14,893 bases of DNA from Clostridiales bacterium (GTDB lineage: Bacteria; Bacillota_A; Clostridia; Christensenellales; Aristaeellaceae). Location: assembly GCA_012514855.1 (NCBI GenBank), contig JAAYZL010000334.1, positions 1-14,893 of the forward strand, written 5' to 3'. Shown piece by piece: positions 6,462-13,300 of the stretch (position 1 is its first letter; each line of letters begins with the position of its first letter). The notes beneath the pieces were generated by a model. The model was given only the letters and a program-made list of their open reading frames with translations. It made no database searches and was not told the origin of the DNA. Made by a program: the position numbers and the translations under genes.

Positions 6462-7157
6462 TTACCGCATCTCCGCGCGCAGCGCCTCGAAGAATCGCAG
6501 CGACGCGTCGTCGTCCTTGAGCGACTTCTCCGGGTGCCACTGGACGCCGACGACGAAGCGGTCCCCGGGCAATTCGATCGCCTCGATCACGCCGTCCTCG
6601 GCGCGGGCGGTCACGAGAAGCCCCTCGCCCGGCTCGTCGACGCACTGGTGGTGGAAGCTGTTCGCGCGGAGCACCTCGGCGCCGACGATTCCGTGGACGC
6701 GCGAGCCGGGCTCGATGCGTATGTCGTGCCACATCCCCTGACCGAAGTCCGGCTCGCTGCGGTGGCCCTCGATGTTCTGCTTGAGCGTCCCGCCGAGCGC
6801 GACGTTCAAAAGCTGCATGCCCCGGCAGATGCCCAGAACCGGGATGTTTCGCCCGAGCACGAGGTCGGCGAGCGCCAGTTCGAGCTGGTCGCGGACGGGG
6901 TTCGGGCGGCTGCACAGCGCCTCGCGCCTTTGGCCGTAGTGGCAGGGGTCGATGTCCCCGCCGCCGCTGAACAGCAGGGCGTCGAGGCTGACGACCAACG
7001 GAAACAGCGCCGAGAGCGGCGTCTCGTACCAGATCGGCACGAGCTCCGCGCCGACGGCCTCGATGCCGTCGATATACCCCTGCGGAAAATACTGCGACCC
7101 GTCGTCGCGGCAGTAGGGCGTGACGCCGACGCGGGCGATTCCCTTCGCGTTGTTCAT
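6462..7157 (-). CDS. Gamma-glutamyl-gamma-aminobutyrate hydrolase family protein (peptidase C26)
   Basis: A 231-residue class I glutamine-amidotransferase-like hydrolase of the PuuD group, which cleaves gamma-glutamyl amides such as gamma-glutamyl-GABA. The catalytic triad is visible: Cys111 in GICRGMQLLNVALGGTLKQ, and His208 and Glu210 in VQWHPEKS. FSGGGDIDPCHYG (63-75) is the conserved N-terminal loop. ATG 7157 overlaps the thyX stop (ATGA), and the ribosome-binding site GGAGGG is inside the last thyX codons, so translation is coupled to thyX. No polyamine-pathway genes (puuA, puuB, puuC) are nearby, so the substrate is not evident from context. The pairing with a thymidylate synthase is unexpected and may simply reflect operon packing. 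Confidence 0.88.
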   Translation of the reverse strand: MNNAKGIARVGVTPYCRDDGSQYFPQGYIDGIEAVGAELVPIWYETPLSALFPLVVSLDALLFSGGGDIDPCHYGQRREALCSRPNPVRDQLELALADLVLGRNIPVLGICRGMQLLNVALGGTLKQNIEGHRSEPDFGQGMWHDIRIEPGSRVHGIVGAEVLRANSFHHQCVDEPGEGLLVTARAEDGVIEAIELPGDRFVVGVQWHPEKSLKDDDASLRFFEALRAEMR

Positions 7158-8452
7158 GCGTTCCCTCCCATGATCTCCGACCGCTCGATCGGGCGGCCGC
7201 AGGTGAGCTTTCCCTCCGGACACCGGCCGTCGACGAGGCAGCTCGCCCCGTAGTGCGAAAACAGCTCCGGCTCGAGCGCCGCCAGAAGCCTCAGCATCTG
7301 AAGCGCGATGCCCCGTATCTCCCACTGCGCGCGGCGGCAGATGCGCAGCTTCATGAAGTGCAGAAGCTCGCGCGCGTTCATCGAAAACAGCATGTCCGCG
7401 GTGTGGCCGCTGAGCGCAAGGTAGCAGATGTCCTCGGGGCGAAGGCCCCTTTTGAGCATCTCCCGGGCGAACTCCGCCTCCTCCCGGAATACGCCCTCGT
7501 AGAGCTCCCGCGCGCTTGGGATTTCGGCGATGCTCTCCGGGAGCACGTAGTTTCCCCGCGCGAGCGCGTCGGCCGAGGGCATGTAGAGGGGCGACTGCAT
7601 ACGGTGCCTCGCGAAGTGCGTCACGCACGCGAGCGACGCGTTTTCGACTCGAAACACGAAGTTCAGAAGCTCGAGCTCGCGCGGCCGGGCGTCGCGGACA
7701 AGCGCCTCGCGCATGCCGAGCCGCCCGGAAAAGCGCATCGCCTCGCCCAGAATCCGACCGCAGTCGGGAGACGACAGGATTTCCGCCGCTCCGGTCGATG
7801 CGCTTCCAAAACAGAATTCGGTCGGAATTTGTGGCTCCGCGCACTCCGGAAACCGACTCTGGTCTAGTACACCCGGGTACAGCTCCTCGAACTGCTTCGC
7901 CAGCGATTCGCCGAGCATCCTGATCTCCGGGAAGCGCCGCCCGCGCCCGCGGGTCATCGCGCCGACCAGGTGCACGAACTCGCGCGCGTTCAGCGTCATG
8001 TAGAAGTTGCTGCGGAAGCAGTACGGCAGCACAAAGCGCGCGTCCTCCTTCGGCACGCCCATCGCAAGGAGCTCGCCGTAGAGGGCGAAAAGCCGCTCCA
8101 TACGCGCGCGGAAGCCGTCGGGCGCCCCCTCCGGCACGACGAACCCCGCCTCGGAGAAGTCGACGTAGCGCCGCGACTTGACCGTGTACGACGCGAGCCG
8201 GAACTCGATGACGAACTGCTCGACCATGACCGACACGCCGTCGAACGCGACCGACAGCACCTGGTGCTCGAGTACAGACCGATGTCCGGACGAGAGCACC
8301 TTCTTGACAAGTTTTACATCTTTTTCTCCGCCGTCGCTCTTTTGAAATATTTCGAGCGCGGAGCCGGCGGTCGTGGAAATCCGGCCCGCCGAGGCCGCCA
8401 CGCGCAGCGCCTCCGGATGGGCCAACAGTATGGTCGCCGTGCTCTTCCTCAT
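7154..8452 (-). CDS. thyX: Tandem-domain FAD-dependent thymidylate synthase (ThyX)
   Basis: A 432-residue protein made of two ThyX-like domains; a single ThyX is typically 210-270 residues. ThyX makes dTMP from dUMP using methylene-tetrahydrofolate and FAD/NADPH. Domain 1 (about 1-195) has SSGHRSVLEHQVL (54-66), the signature region EFRLASYTVKSRRY (83-96, RHR degraded to EFR but the downstream S-x-R kept) and NAREFVHL (155-162). Domain 2 (about 205-432) keeps ARHRMQS (281-287) but has SAD where S-x-R is expected, plus the canonical NARELLHFMKLR (359-370) and AQWEIR (375-380). It ends in a cysteine-rich tail (SCLVDGRCPEGKLTCG). Start ATG 8452 has GGAGG nine bases upstream and a good promoter. 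The next gene overlaps it by ATGA. No thyA is in the window. Confidence 0.88.
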   Translation of the reverse strand: MRKSTATILLAHPEALRVAASAGRISTTAGSALEIFQKSDGGEKDVKLVKKVLSSGHRSVLEHQVLSVAFDGVSVMVEQFVIEFRLASYTVKSRRYVDFSEAGFVVPEGAPDGFRARMERLFALYGELLAMGVPKEDARFVLPYCFRSNFYMTLNAREFVHLVGAMTRGRGRRFPEIRMLGESLAKQFEELYPGVLDQSRFPECAEPQIPTEFCFGSASTGAAEILSSPDCGRILGEAMRFSGRLGMREALVRDARPRELELLNFVFRVENASLACVTHFARHRMQSPLYMPSADALARGNYVLPESIAEIPSARELYEGVFREEAEFAREMLKRGLRPEDICYLALSGHTADMLFSMNARELLHFMKLRICRRAQWEIRGIALQMLRLLAALEPELFSHYGASCLVDGRCPEGKLTCGRPIERSEIMGGNA

Positions 8453-8481
8453 GCTTCCGTTCCTCCCAATGTTCGCCCACT

Positions 8482-8510
8482 ATCATACCGTTTTTTGAAA
8501 AGAAATGCAA
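8482..8510 (-). promoter_or_regulatory. Promoter of thyX
   Basis: On the minus strand TTGCAT (8510-8505) and TATGAT (8487-8482) are separated by 17 bases. The transcript would start about 25 bases before the thyX start codon, just upstream of its GGGAGG ribosome-binding site. Confidence 0.8.
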
Positions 8511-8603
8511 GGCGCAGTTCTCGCGCGCCGCCGGGGAATAGCGGCAAAAGTCGGTTTCGGCGCAACCGAACACAGTATGACAAATTCATGAAATCTCGCC
8601 CAA

Positions 8604-8619
8604 ACTCTATATTTTGTGT
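8604..8619. promoter_or_regulatory. NrdR-like box 1 upstream of nrdD
   Basis: ACTCTATATTTTGTGT agrees with the NrdR-box consensus acaCwAtATaTwGtgt at 14 of 16 positions by my alignment. It ends on the first base of the nrdD promoter -35 box. NrdR is the ATP/dATP-sensing zinc-finger/ATP-cone repressor of ribonucleotide reductase genes. Confidence 0.65.
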
Positions 8620-8648
8620 TGACACCGGGGTACATACCACAATATAAT
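8619..8648 (+). promoter_or_regulatory. Promoter of nrdD
   Basis: A perfect TTGACA (8619-8624) and perfect TATAAT (8643-8648) are separated by 18 bases. Transcription would start near 8655, leaving a leader of about 155 bases before the nrdD ATG. Confidence 0.88.
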
Positions 8649-8652
8649 GGGT
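8637..8652. promoter_or_regulatory. NrdR-like box 2 over the nrdD -10 region
   Basis: CCACAATATAATGGGT matches the NrdR consensus at about 13 of 16 positions (nine of ten in the core CwAtATaTwG) and covers the -10 box. It lies 33 bases from box 1, roughly three helical turns, the paired spacing known for NrdR operators. Confidence 0.6.
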
Positions 8653-8654
8653 TT

Positions 8655-8809
8655 GCGCGCTTCCAGTGTTCCGGCCCTGCGGGAGTTGCGGGATTCAGCG
8701 GGGGGATTTTTTTATCCCGGCAAGGGGTTAAAACCAACCGCCGAAATCGCAGGTTTTGCTCGGGACGGGGCGCTCGCGCTCCACAATACATTCGCGGAGG
8801 CTGCCGAAT
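8655..8809 (+). other. Structured 5' leader of nrdD
   Basis: About 155 untranslated bases with several possible hairpins. TCCCGGCAA (8715-8723) can pair with TTGC (8756-8759) and CGGGA (8761-8765) with a one-base bulge, enclosing AACC/GGTT (8732-8735 with 8752-8755). An alternative small hairpin, GGGAT/ATCCC (8703-8707 with 8714-8718), uses part of the same bases, and a run of seven T lies at 8707-8713. A further six-base-pair stem with a G-T wobble can form just after 8766. The ribosome-binding site GGAGG is at 8796-8800. I recognise no known riboswitch class. It may only be an ordinary folded leader. Confidence 0.4.
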
Positions 8810-11134
8810 ATGATAGACACGATCATCAAGCGAGACGGTAGAAAAGTCCCGTTCGACCCCCGGAAGATCACCGAGGCCATCATGAAGGCTTTCCAGGCCA
8901 GCAACAGCGCCAAGACCTACAAGGCGGCCGAGGCGCTGACCCAGCAGGTCCTCGTGGAGCTGGAAAAAAACGAGGCCATCGATATTCCCAGCGTCGAGGA
9001 GGTTCAGGACACCGTCGAGCGCGTGCTGATCGAGAACGGCTTCGTCCGCACGGCGAAGACCTATATCCTCTACCGCGCGGAGCGCAGCCGCATCCGCGAG
9101 ATGAACACGCGGCTCATGCGCATCTACGACGACATCACGAACAAGGCGGCGATCGAGTCCGACATCAAGCGCGAGAACGCGAACATCAACGGCGACACCG
9201 CGATGGGCGCGATGCTGAAGTACGGCTCCGAGGGCGCGAAGCAGTTCAACCTCATGTTCATCCTGAAGCCCGAGCACGCGGCCGCGCACAAGAACGGCGA
9301 CATCCACATCCACGACATGGATTTTCTGACGCTGACGACCACCTGCTGCCAGATCGACCTGATCGCTCTGTTTCGGGGCGGATTCTCGACCGGGCACGGG
9401 TATCTGCGCGAGCCGAACGACATCTACTCGTATTCGGCGCTCGCGTGCATCGCGATTCAGGCGAACCAGAACGACCAGCACGGCGGGCAGTCGATCGTCA
9501 ACTTCGACTACGCGATGGCCGAGGGCGTCAAAAAGACGTTCCGCAAGCGCTACCGCGACAACCTGATCCGCGCGATGGAACTCACGCTCGGCGTCGAGGA
9601 CGCGGAGAAGGACGGCCGGGCGATCGTCGACCGACTTCGGTCGGAAAAGGATCTGGTTCCGTCGCTCTTGCAGACCGACGCGTACAAGGAGGCCGAGAAG
9701 GAGCTTCTGCTCGAGCGCGGCATCTCCGGGGAGGACATCGAAAGGCTCCAGGCGTTCGCGCACAAGAAGGCCGTCCTGGAGACCGACCGCGCGACGTTCC
9801 AGGCGATGGAGGCGCTGATCCACAACCTGAACACGATGAACTCCCGCGCGGGCGCGCAGGTTCCGTTCTCGTCGATCAACTACGGCATGGACATGTCGCC
9901 CGAGGCGCGGATGGTCGTCAAAAACCTGCTGCTGACGACCGAGGAGGGCCTCGGAAACGGCGAGACGCCGATCTTCCCGATCCAGATCTTCCGCGTCAAG
10001 GAGGGCGTCAACTACAACCCCGGCGACCCGAACTACGACCTGTTCAAGCTCGCGATGCGCTGCTCGGCGAAGCGGCTGTTCCCGAACTTCTCGTTCCAGG
10101 ACGCGCCGTTCAACCTGCAGTACTACAAGGAGGGCCACCCCGAGACCGAGATCGCGTACATGGGCTGCCGCACGCGCGTCATCGGAAACGTGCACGACCC
10201 GGAGAAGGAGATCTCCAACGGCCGCGGCAACCTGAGCTTCACGACGATCAACCTGCCCCGGCTCGCGATCAAGGCCAACCACAGCGTCGAGCAGTTCTTC
10301 GAAGGGCTCGACCGCATGTTGGACCTCGCGCTTGAACAATTGCTCGAGCGGTTCGAGATTCAGGCGCGCAAGCACGTGCGCAATTTCCCGTTCCTGATGG
10401 GCCAGGGCGTGTGGCTCGACAGCGAAAAGCTCGACTGGAACGACGAGGTGCGCGAGGTGCTCAAGCACGGCACGCTGTCGATCGGCTTCATCGGGCTCGC
10501 GGAGAGCTTGAAGGCGCTGACCGGCGCGCACCACGGCGAGAGCGAATTGGCGCGCAACCTCGGGCTCGAGATCATCACCTACATGCGCCGCCGCTGCGAC
10601 GAGGCCAGCCGGAAGACCGGCATGAACGTGACGCTGCTCGCGACGCCCGCCGAGGGGCTGTCCGGCCGGTTCGTCAAGATCGACTGCAAGCAGTTCGGGA
10701 AAATTCCGGGCGTGACCGAGCGCGCGTACTACACGAACAGCTTCCACGTGCCGGTGTACTTCGAGATCGGCGCGATCGACAAGATTCGCATCGAGGCGCC
10801 CTACCACGCGCTGACGAACGCCGGCCACATCTCCTATGTCGAGCTCGACGGCGACACGACGCAGAACCTCGAGGCGTTTGAGAAGATCGTGCGCGTGATG
10901 CGGGAGAACGGCATGGGCTACGGCTCGATCAACCACCCCGTCGACCGCGACCCCGTCTGCGGCTACAACGGCATCATCGGCGACAACTGCCCGAACTGCG
11001 GCCGCGCCGAGGAGGACCGCCCGTTCGAGCGCATCCGCCGCATCACCGGCTATCTGGTCGGCACGCTCGACCGCTTCAACAACGCCAAGCGAAGCGAGGA
11101 GCACGACCGCGTGAAGCACAGCCTCAGGAGCTGA
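8810..11134 (+). CDS. nrdD: Anaerobic (class III) ribonucleoside-triphosphate reductase
   Basis: A 774-residue glycyl-radical enzyme reducing ribonucleoside triphosphates to deoxynucleotides without oxygen. Residues 1-95 are an N-terminal ATP-cone (IIKRDGRKVPFDPRKITEAI), the allosteric dATP/ATP sensor. The catalytic barrel carries HIHDMDFLT (166-174), active-site cysteines in TTTCCQID (179/180) and MGCRTRVIGN (Cys453). The C-terminal radical loop RITGYLVG has the glycyl-radical Gly747. The zinc-knuckle region before it (VCGYNGIIGDNCPNCGR) shows cysteines 717, 727 and 730 only. ATG 8810 is supported by GGAGG nine bases upstream and by the family start. The gene has its own promoter with NrdR-like boxes and a terminator at 11150-11178. 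The usual partner nrdG (radical-SAM activase) is not downstream; the next gene points the other way. Confidence 0.96.
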   Translation: MIDTIIKRDGRKVPFDPRKITEAIMKAFQASNSAKTYKAAEALTQQVLVELEKNEAIDIPSVEEVQDTVERVLIENGFVRTAKTYILYRAERSRIREMNTRLMRIYDDITNKAAIESDIKRENANINGDTAMGAMLKYGSEGAKQFNLMFILKPEHAAAHKNGDIHIHDMDFLTLTTTCCQIDLIALFRGGFSTGHGYLREPNDIYSYSALACIAIQANQNDQHGGQSIVNFDYAMAEGVKKTFRKRYRDNLIRAMELTLGVEDAEKDGRAIVDRLRSEKDLVPSLLQTDAYKEAEKELLLERGISGEDIERLQAFAHKKAVLETDRATFQAMEALIHNLNTMNSRAGAQVPFSSINYGMDMSPEARMVVKNLLLTTEEGLGNGETPIFPIQIFRVKEGVNYNPGDPNYDLFKLAMRCSAKRLFPNFSFQDAPFNLQYYKEGHPETEIAYMGCRTRVIGNVHDPEKEISNGRGNLSFTTINLPRLAIKANHSVEQFFEGLDRMLDLALEQLLERFEIQARKHVRNFPFLMGQGVWLDSEKLDWNDEVREVLKHGTLSIGFIGLAESLKALTGAHHGESELARNLGLEIITYMRRRCDEASRKTGMNVTLLATPAEGLSGRFVKIDCKQFGKIPGVTERAYYTNSFHVPVYFEIGAIDKIRIEAPYHALTNAGHISYVELDGDTTQNLEAFEKIVRVMRENGMGYGSINHPVDRDPVCGYNGIIGDNCPNCGRAEEDRPFERIRRITGYLVGTLDRFNNAKRSEEHDRVKHSLRS

Positions 11135-11149
11135 AACTAAGGCAGAGCG

Positions 11150-11183
11150 AGCGCCCCGGATTGATTTTCCGGGGCGCTTTGTA
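11150..11183 (+). terminator. Rho-independent terminator of nrdD
   Basis: AGCGCCCCGG (11150-11159) pairs perfectly with CCGGGGCGCT (11169-11178) around a nine-base loop, followed by TTGTAG, 16 bases after the nrdD stop. The T-run is short but the stem is very strong. Confidence 0.8.
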
Positions 11184-11243
11184 GCGCCTGGAGCGGAAAC
11201 CGGCGCGCATGGGAATGATTGAGCGGTTCGGTTCGCAGCTTTT

Positions 11244-11918
11244 TTATGCCGCGAAGAAATTGTTCAGCATGTGGACCAATATGCCCCCGGCCAGCGACTT
11301 GCTCCTGTGCGCGATATACCCGAAGAGCCACCCCAGCAAAAGCACGGACAGCGCCCCGCCGACGGGACTGACGAGATTCCGCATCAGAGCGCCTTGGAAG
11401 TACCAGCCGGGGAAATGGATCAACAGGAACAGCACCCCGGTGATCAGATTCGAGACGGCAAACGAACAGCGCGCCTCCAGCGCCCCCAGCACCGCGCCTC
11501 GAAAGGTGATTTCCTCCACAATGGGCCCCACGACGACCGCTGTGAGCAGCGCCCAGCTCCAATCGATGGAGAACAGCGGCATGCCCCGGACGGCCCGGAA
11601 GATGAGCGTCGTGCATCCCACGAGGACGCCGGAGACGCCGCCCCACAAGAGCGCCGACCTTATCCGCCCGGCGCCGAGCGCGTCGCGGAATCGTCGCCCG
11701 CTCCGGCGGATGATCGCCACGGAGGGCAAAACCCAGATTAAGACGCGCAACACCGTCCAGTAAACGAACCGGGCGAACTGCGTTGCGGGCAGTATGGCGT
11801 GTTTCTCGAGATACAGCGAGAGCATCCATGCGCCGATCCACGCGGCGATGAGCACGCATGCGTAGATCAGCGCGATTCCGACCACCGGCTTCCTTGCGGG
11901 TGCGACGGGTTGTGTCAC
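11244..11918 (-). CDS. CPBP family intramembrane metalloprotease
   Basis: A 224-residue membrane protein of the CAAX-protease/bacteriocin-processing (CPBP, Abi) family. It has about six hydrophobic segments (around 12-36, 52-70, 88-107, 121-135, 157-170 and 183-205). The three family motifs are present: EEITFRG (135-141), FLLIHFP with His168, and HMLNN (His216, Asn219-Asn220), which form the metal site within the membrane. Members process prenylated or signal peptides, act in bacteriocin immunity, or have unknown roles. The start is GTG 11918, with a strong GGAGGTGAT ribosome-binding site. It follows the AraC-type regulator gene by 23 bases on the same strand and is probably co-transcribed with it. 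No bacteriocin gene is recognisable nearby. Confidence 0.9.
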   Translation of the reverse strand: MTQPVAPARKPVVGIALIYACVLIAAWIGAWMLSLYLEKHAILPATQFARFVYWTVLRVLIWVLPSVAIIRRSGRRFRDALGAGRIRSALLWGGVSGVLVGCTTLIFRAVRGMPLFSIDWSWALLTAVVVGPIVEEITFRGAVLGALEARCSFAVSNLITGVLFLLIHFPGWYFQGALMRNLVSPVGGALSVLLLGWLFGYIAHRSKSLAGGILVHMLNNFFAA

Positions 11919-11941
11919 GCGGAATCACCTCCGGTTCAATA

Positions 11942-12847
11942 TCACAGCCTCCGCATGCGCTCCCGGTACTCTCGCGGCGTGCACAGGAAGTAGCGCTTGA
12001 AGATCTGCCCGTAGTGGCTCTGGCTGTTGAACCCCACCTCGAAGCAGATGTCGGCGATCGAGCGGTCGGTGTCGATCAAAAGCTGCGCCGAAACCGACGC
12101 CCGGTAGCGCAGGAGGTACGCGATCGGCGAGATTCCCAGCGTCTTCTGGAACGTGCGCAGGCACTCGCGCCTCCCGACGTTGGCCGCCTGCGCGACGTCG
12201 TCGAGCGCGATCGGCTGCGCGTGGTTCAGGTGGATGAAGTCCAGCATCTGCTTGACGCGCTCCTCCCAAGCGCCCTCCGCGCTCTCGAACGCGCGCATCG
12301 CCTCGCGGACGTTTGGGACGATGTGGAACAGGCATTCGGTGAGCCGCGCGCGCACGAGCAGCTCGAAGCCGTACTTCCCCTCGTCGTAGATCAGAAACGC
12401 CTCACGCAGGCACGAGAGCACCGCCCTCTGCCACTCGACGCCGGGGCACAGCGGGATCAGCTTCACCGCGCCGGAGCTGATCAGAGGGTGCACGTAGCGC
12501 TTCGCGAACACGCTGTCCTCGCTCCCGCAGAGCATCGTGTGGTCGAGCACGAGCATGATCATCCGGCAGCCCTCGTCCCCGACGATGTCAAACGCGTGCA
12601 GCGCGCCCGCGTTGATGAACATCCCCTCGCCGGCGCGCAGCACGAACTCCCCGTCGCGGGTGCGCACGCGCGCGGCGCCGCCGACGACCATCGAGAGCTC
12701 GATCTCCTCGTGCCAATGCCAGGAGACCATGCTCGCCGGAAACAGCGCGATGTCCGAAAAGTACGCGGCGCACGGAAACCCCGGCGTTCCCCGCACAACC
12801 GACTCGCGTCGGTTTTTGGAGAGCGTCAGCGAAGTCATCTGCTGCAT
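11942..12847 (-). CDS. AraC-family transcriptional regulator with cupin sensor domain
   Basis: A 301-residue regulator. The N-terminal cupin-like sensing domain (about 20-100) holds WHWHEEIELSMVVGG, with His44 and His46 typical of sugar-sensing AraC proteins, and His84 in GALHAF. A helical linker follows. The C-terminal double helix-turn-helix (about 203-301) is clear: PIALDDVAQAANVGRRECLR, then FQKTLGISPIAYLLRYR, then SIADICFEVGFNSQSHYGQ and FKRYFLCTPREYRER. Such proteins usually activate carbohydrate genes on ligand binding. ATG 12847 has AAGGAGG seven bases upstream. The target is not evident: it precedes the CPBP protease gene, and a small gene of unknown role is transcribed divergently. 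The nearest sugar gene, a fructokinase, is about 1.2 kb away. Confidence 0.92.
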   Translation of the reverse strand: MQQMTSLTLSKNRRESVVRGTPGFPCAAYFSDIALFPASMVSWHWHEEIELSMVVGGAARVRTRDGEFVLRAGEGMFINAGALHAFDIVGDEGCRMIMLVLDHTMLCGSEDSVFAKRYVHPLISSGAVKLIPLCPGVEWQRAVLSCLREAFLIYDEGKYGFELLVRARLTECLFHIVPNVREAMRAFESAEGAWEERVKQMLDFIHLNHAQPIALDDVAQAANVGRRECLRTFQKTLGISPIAYLLRYRASVSAQLLIDTDRSIADICFEVGFNSQSHYGQIFKRYFLCTPREYRERMRRL

Positions 12848-12895
12848 GTGCTCGCCTCCTTGTCGCGATCGTGATAATTGTCGGCGATTTCCGGA

Positions 12896-12924
12896 TAGAC
12901 TTTCCGCGCCGGACGCGCTATCAT
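12896..12924 (+). promoter_or_regulatory. Probable promoter of the small gene at 12967
   Basis: TAGACT (12896-12901, four of six matches to TTGACA) and TATCAT (12919-12924) are separated by 17 bases, about 42 bases before the ATG. No equally good promoter was found for the divergent araC-type gene. Confidence 0.55.
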
Positions 12925-12966
12925 TGTATCACAGGGACCAAGGTTTTCCAAGGAGGGCTAGAATTT

Positions 12967-13233
12967 ATGAAACTTTTCAACATCCAAGATACAAAGCGTT
13001 TTTATGAGACTGTCGATTCCTGCGTGGAGCCGGTATTGGTAACTTCCTCGGACGGGCGCAGCGAGGACTTCCGCAACAACACGCTTTTGCGCGAGGTGCT
13101 CGAGACCGCGTCCTGCGACGGAGGCATCTCGAAGATCGAGCTCAAGGTCTCCCATCCGACGGACATGCGCAGGCTCATCAACTTCATGGCGGGCAGCTAC
13201 TTCGGGCCGCTCACCGAAAAAAAGACCGCATAA
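12967..13233 (+). CDS. Small conserved-looking protein, function unknown
   Basis: An 88-residue protein beginning MKLFNIQDTKRFYETVDSC and ending in a lysine-containing polar tail. It has no membrane segment or signal peptide. The predicted pattern is alternating strands and helices (VEPVLVTSSDGRSEDF, LLREVLETAS, GISKIELKVSHPTDMRRLIN), consistent with a small folded cytoplasmic domain; two cysteines (residues 19 and 50) are not in a metal motif. ATG 12967 is preceded by AAGGAGG; the frame extends upstream without a ribosome-binding site. It has its own promoter-like element and a strong terminator, so it is a single-gene unit. I do not recognise the family. It vaguely resembles short clostridial proteins of the 'YETVxSCxGxVxLxT' type, which are also uncharacterised. 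Confidence 0.75.
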   Translation: MKLFNIQDTKRFYETVDSCVEPVLVTSSDGRSEDFRNNTLLREVLETASCDGGISKIELKVSHPTDMRRLINFMAGSYFGPLTEKKTA

Positions 13234-13257
13234 TGTACGGCGAGGCCATATCCTAGA

Positions 13258-13295
13258 GCGCCCGGGACGTCCCTGTCCGGGCGCGTTTTCTTTTT
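13258..13295 (+). terminator. Rho-independent terminator of the small gene
   Basis: GCGCCCGGGAC (13258-13268) pairs with GTCCGGGCGC (13275-13284) with one bulged G, followed by GTTTTCTTTTT. It lies 25 bases after the stop and between two genes that end towards each other. Confidence 0.88.
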
Positions 13296-13300
13296 GGTCG

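Noticed and set aside
7154..8452. Possibility that the long ThyX is two genes joined by a sequencing error
   Set aside because: The frame is continuous, the linker region reads naturally, and only one start with ribosome-binding site and promoter is present; both halves diverge from each other, which argues for an old fusion or duplication.
6462..8573. A 703-codon reading of the C26 hydrolase fused to upstream sequence
   Set aside because: The upstream part is a shadow frame of thyX; the hydrolase starts at 7157 with a proper ribosome-binding site.
8703..8718. T-run hairpin in the nrdD leader as a terminator
   Set aside because: The T-run lies in the loop and not after the stem, and the stem is only five base pairs; kept only as part of a possible leader structure.
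9445..10335. Plus-strand 296-codon frame within nrdD
   Set aside because: Overlaps nrdD in another frame and gives an Arg/Asp/Gly/Pro-rich shadow product.
8483..11119. Very long minus-strand open frame (878 codons) opposite nrdD
   Set aside because: It is the mirror of a G+C-rich gene: its product is repetitive in Val, Leu, Arg, Asp and Ala with no recognisable domain, while nrdD on the other strand is complete with all family motifs.
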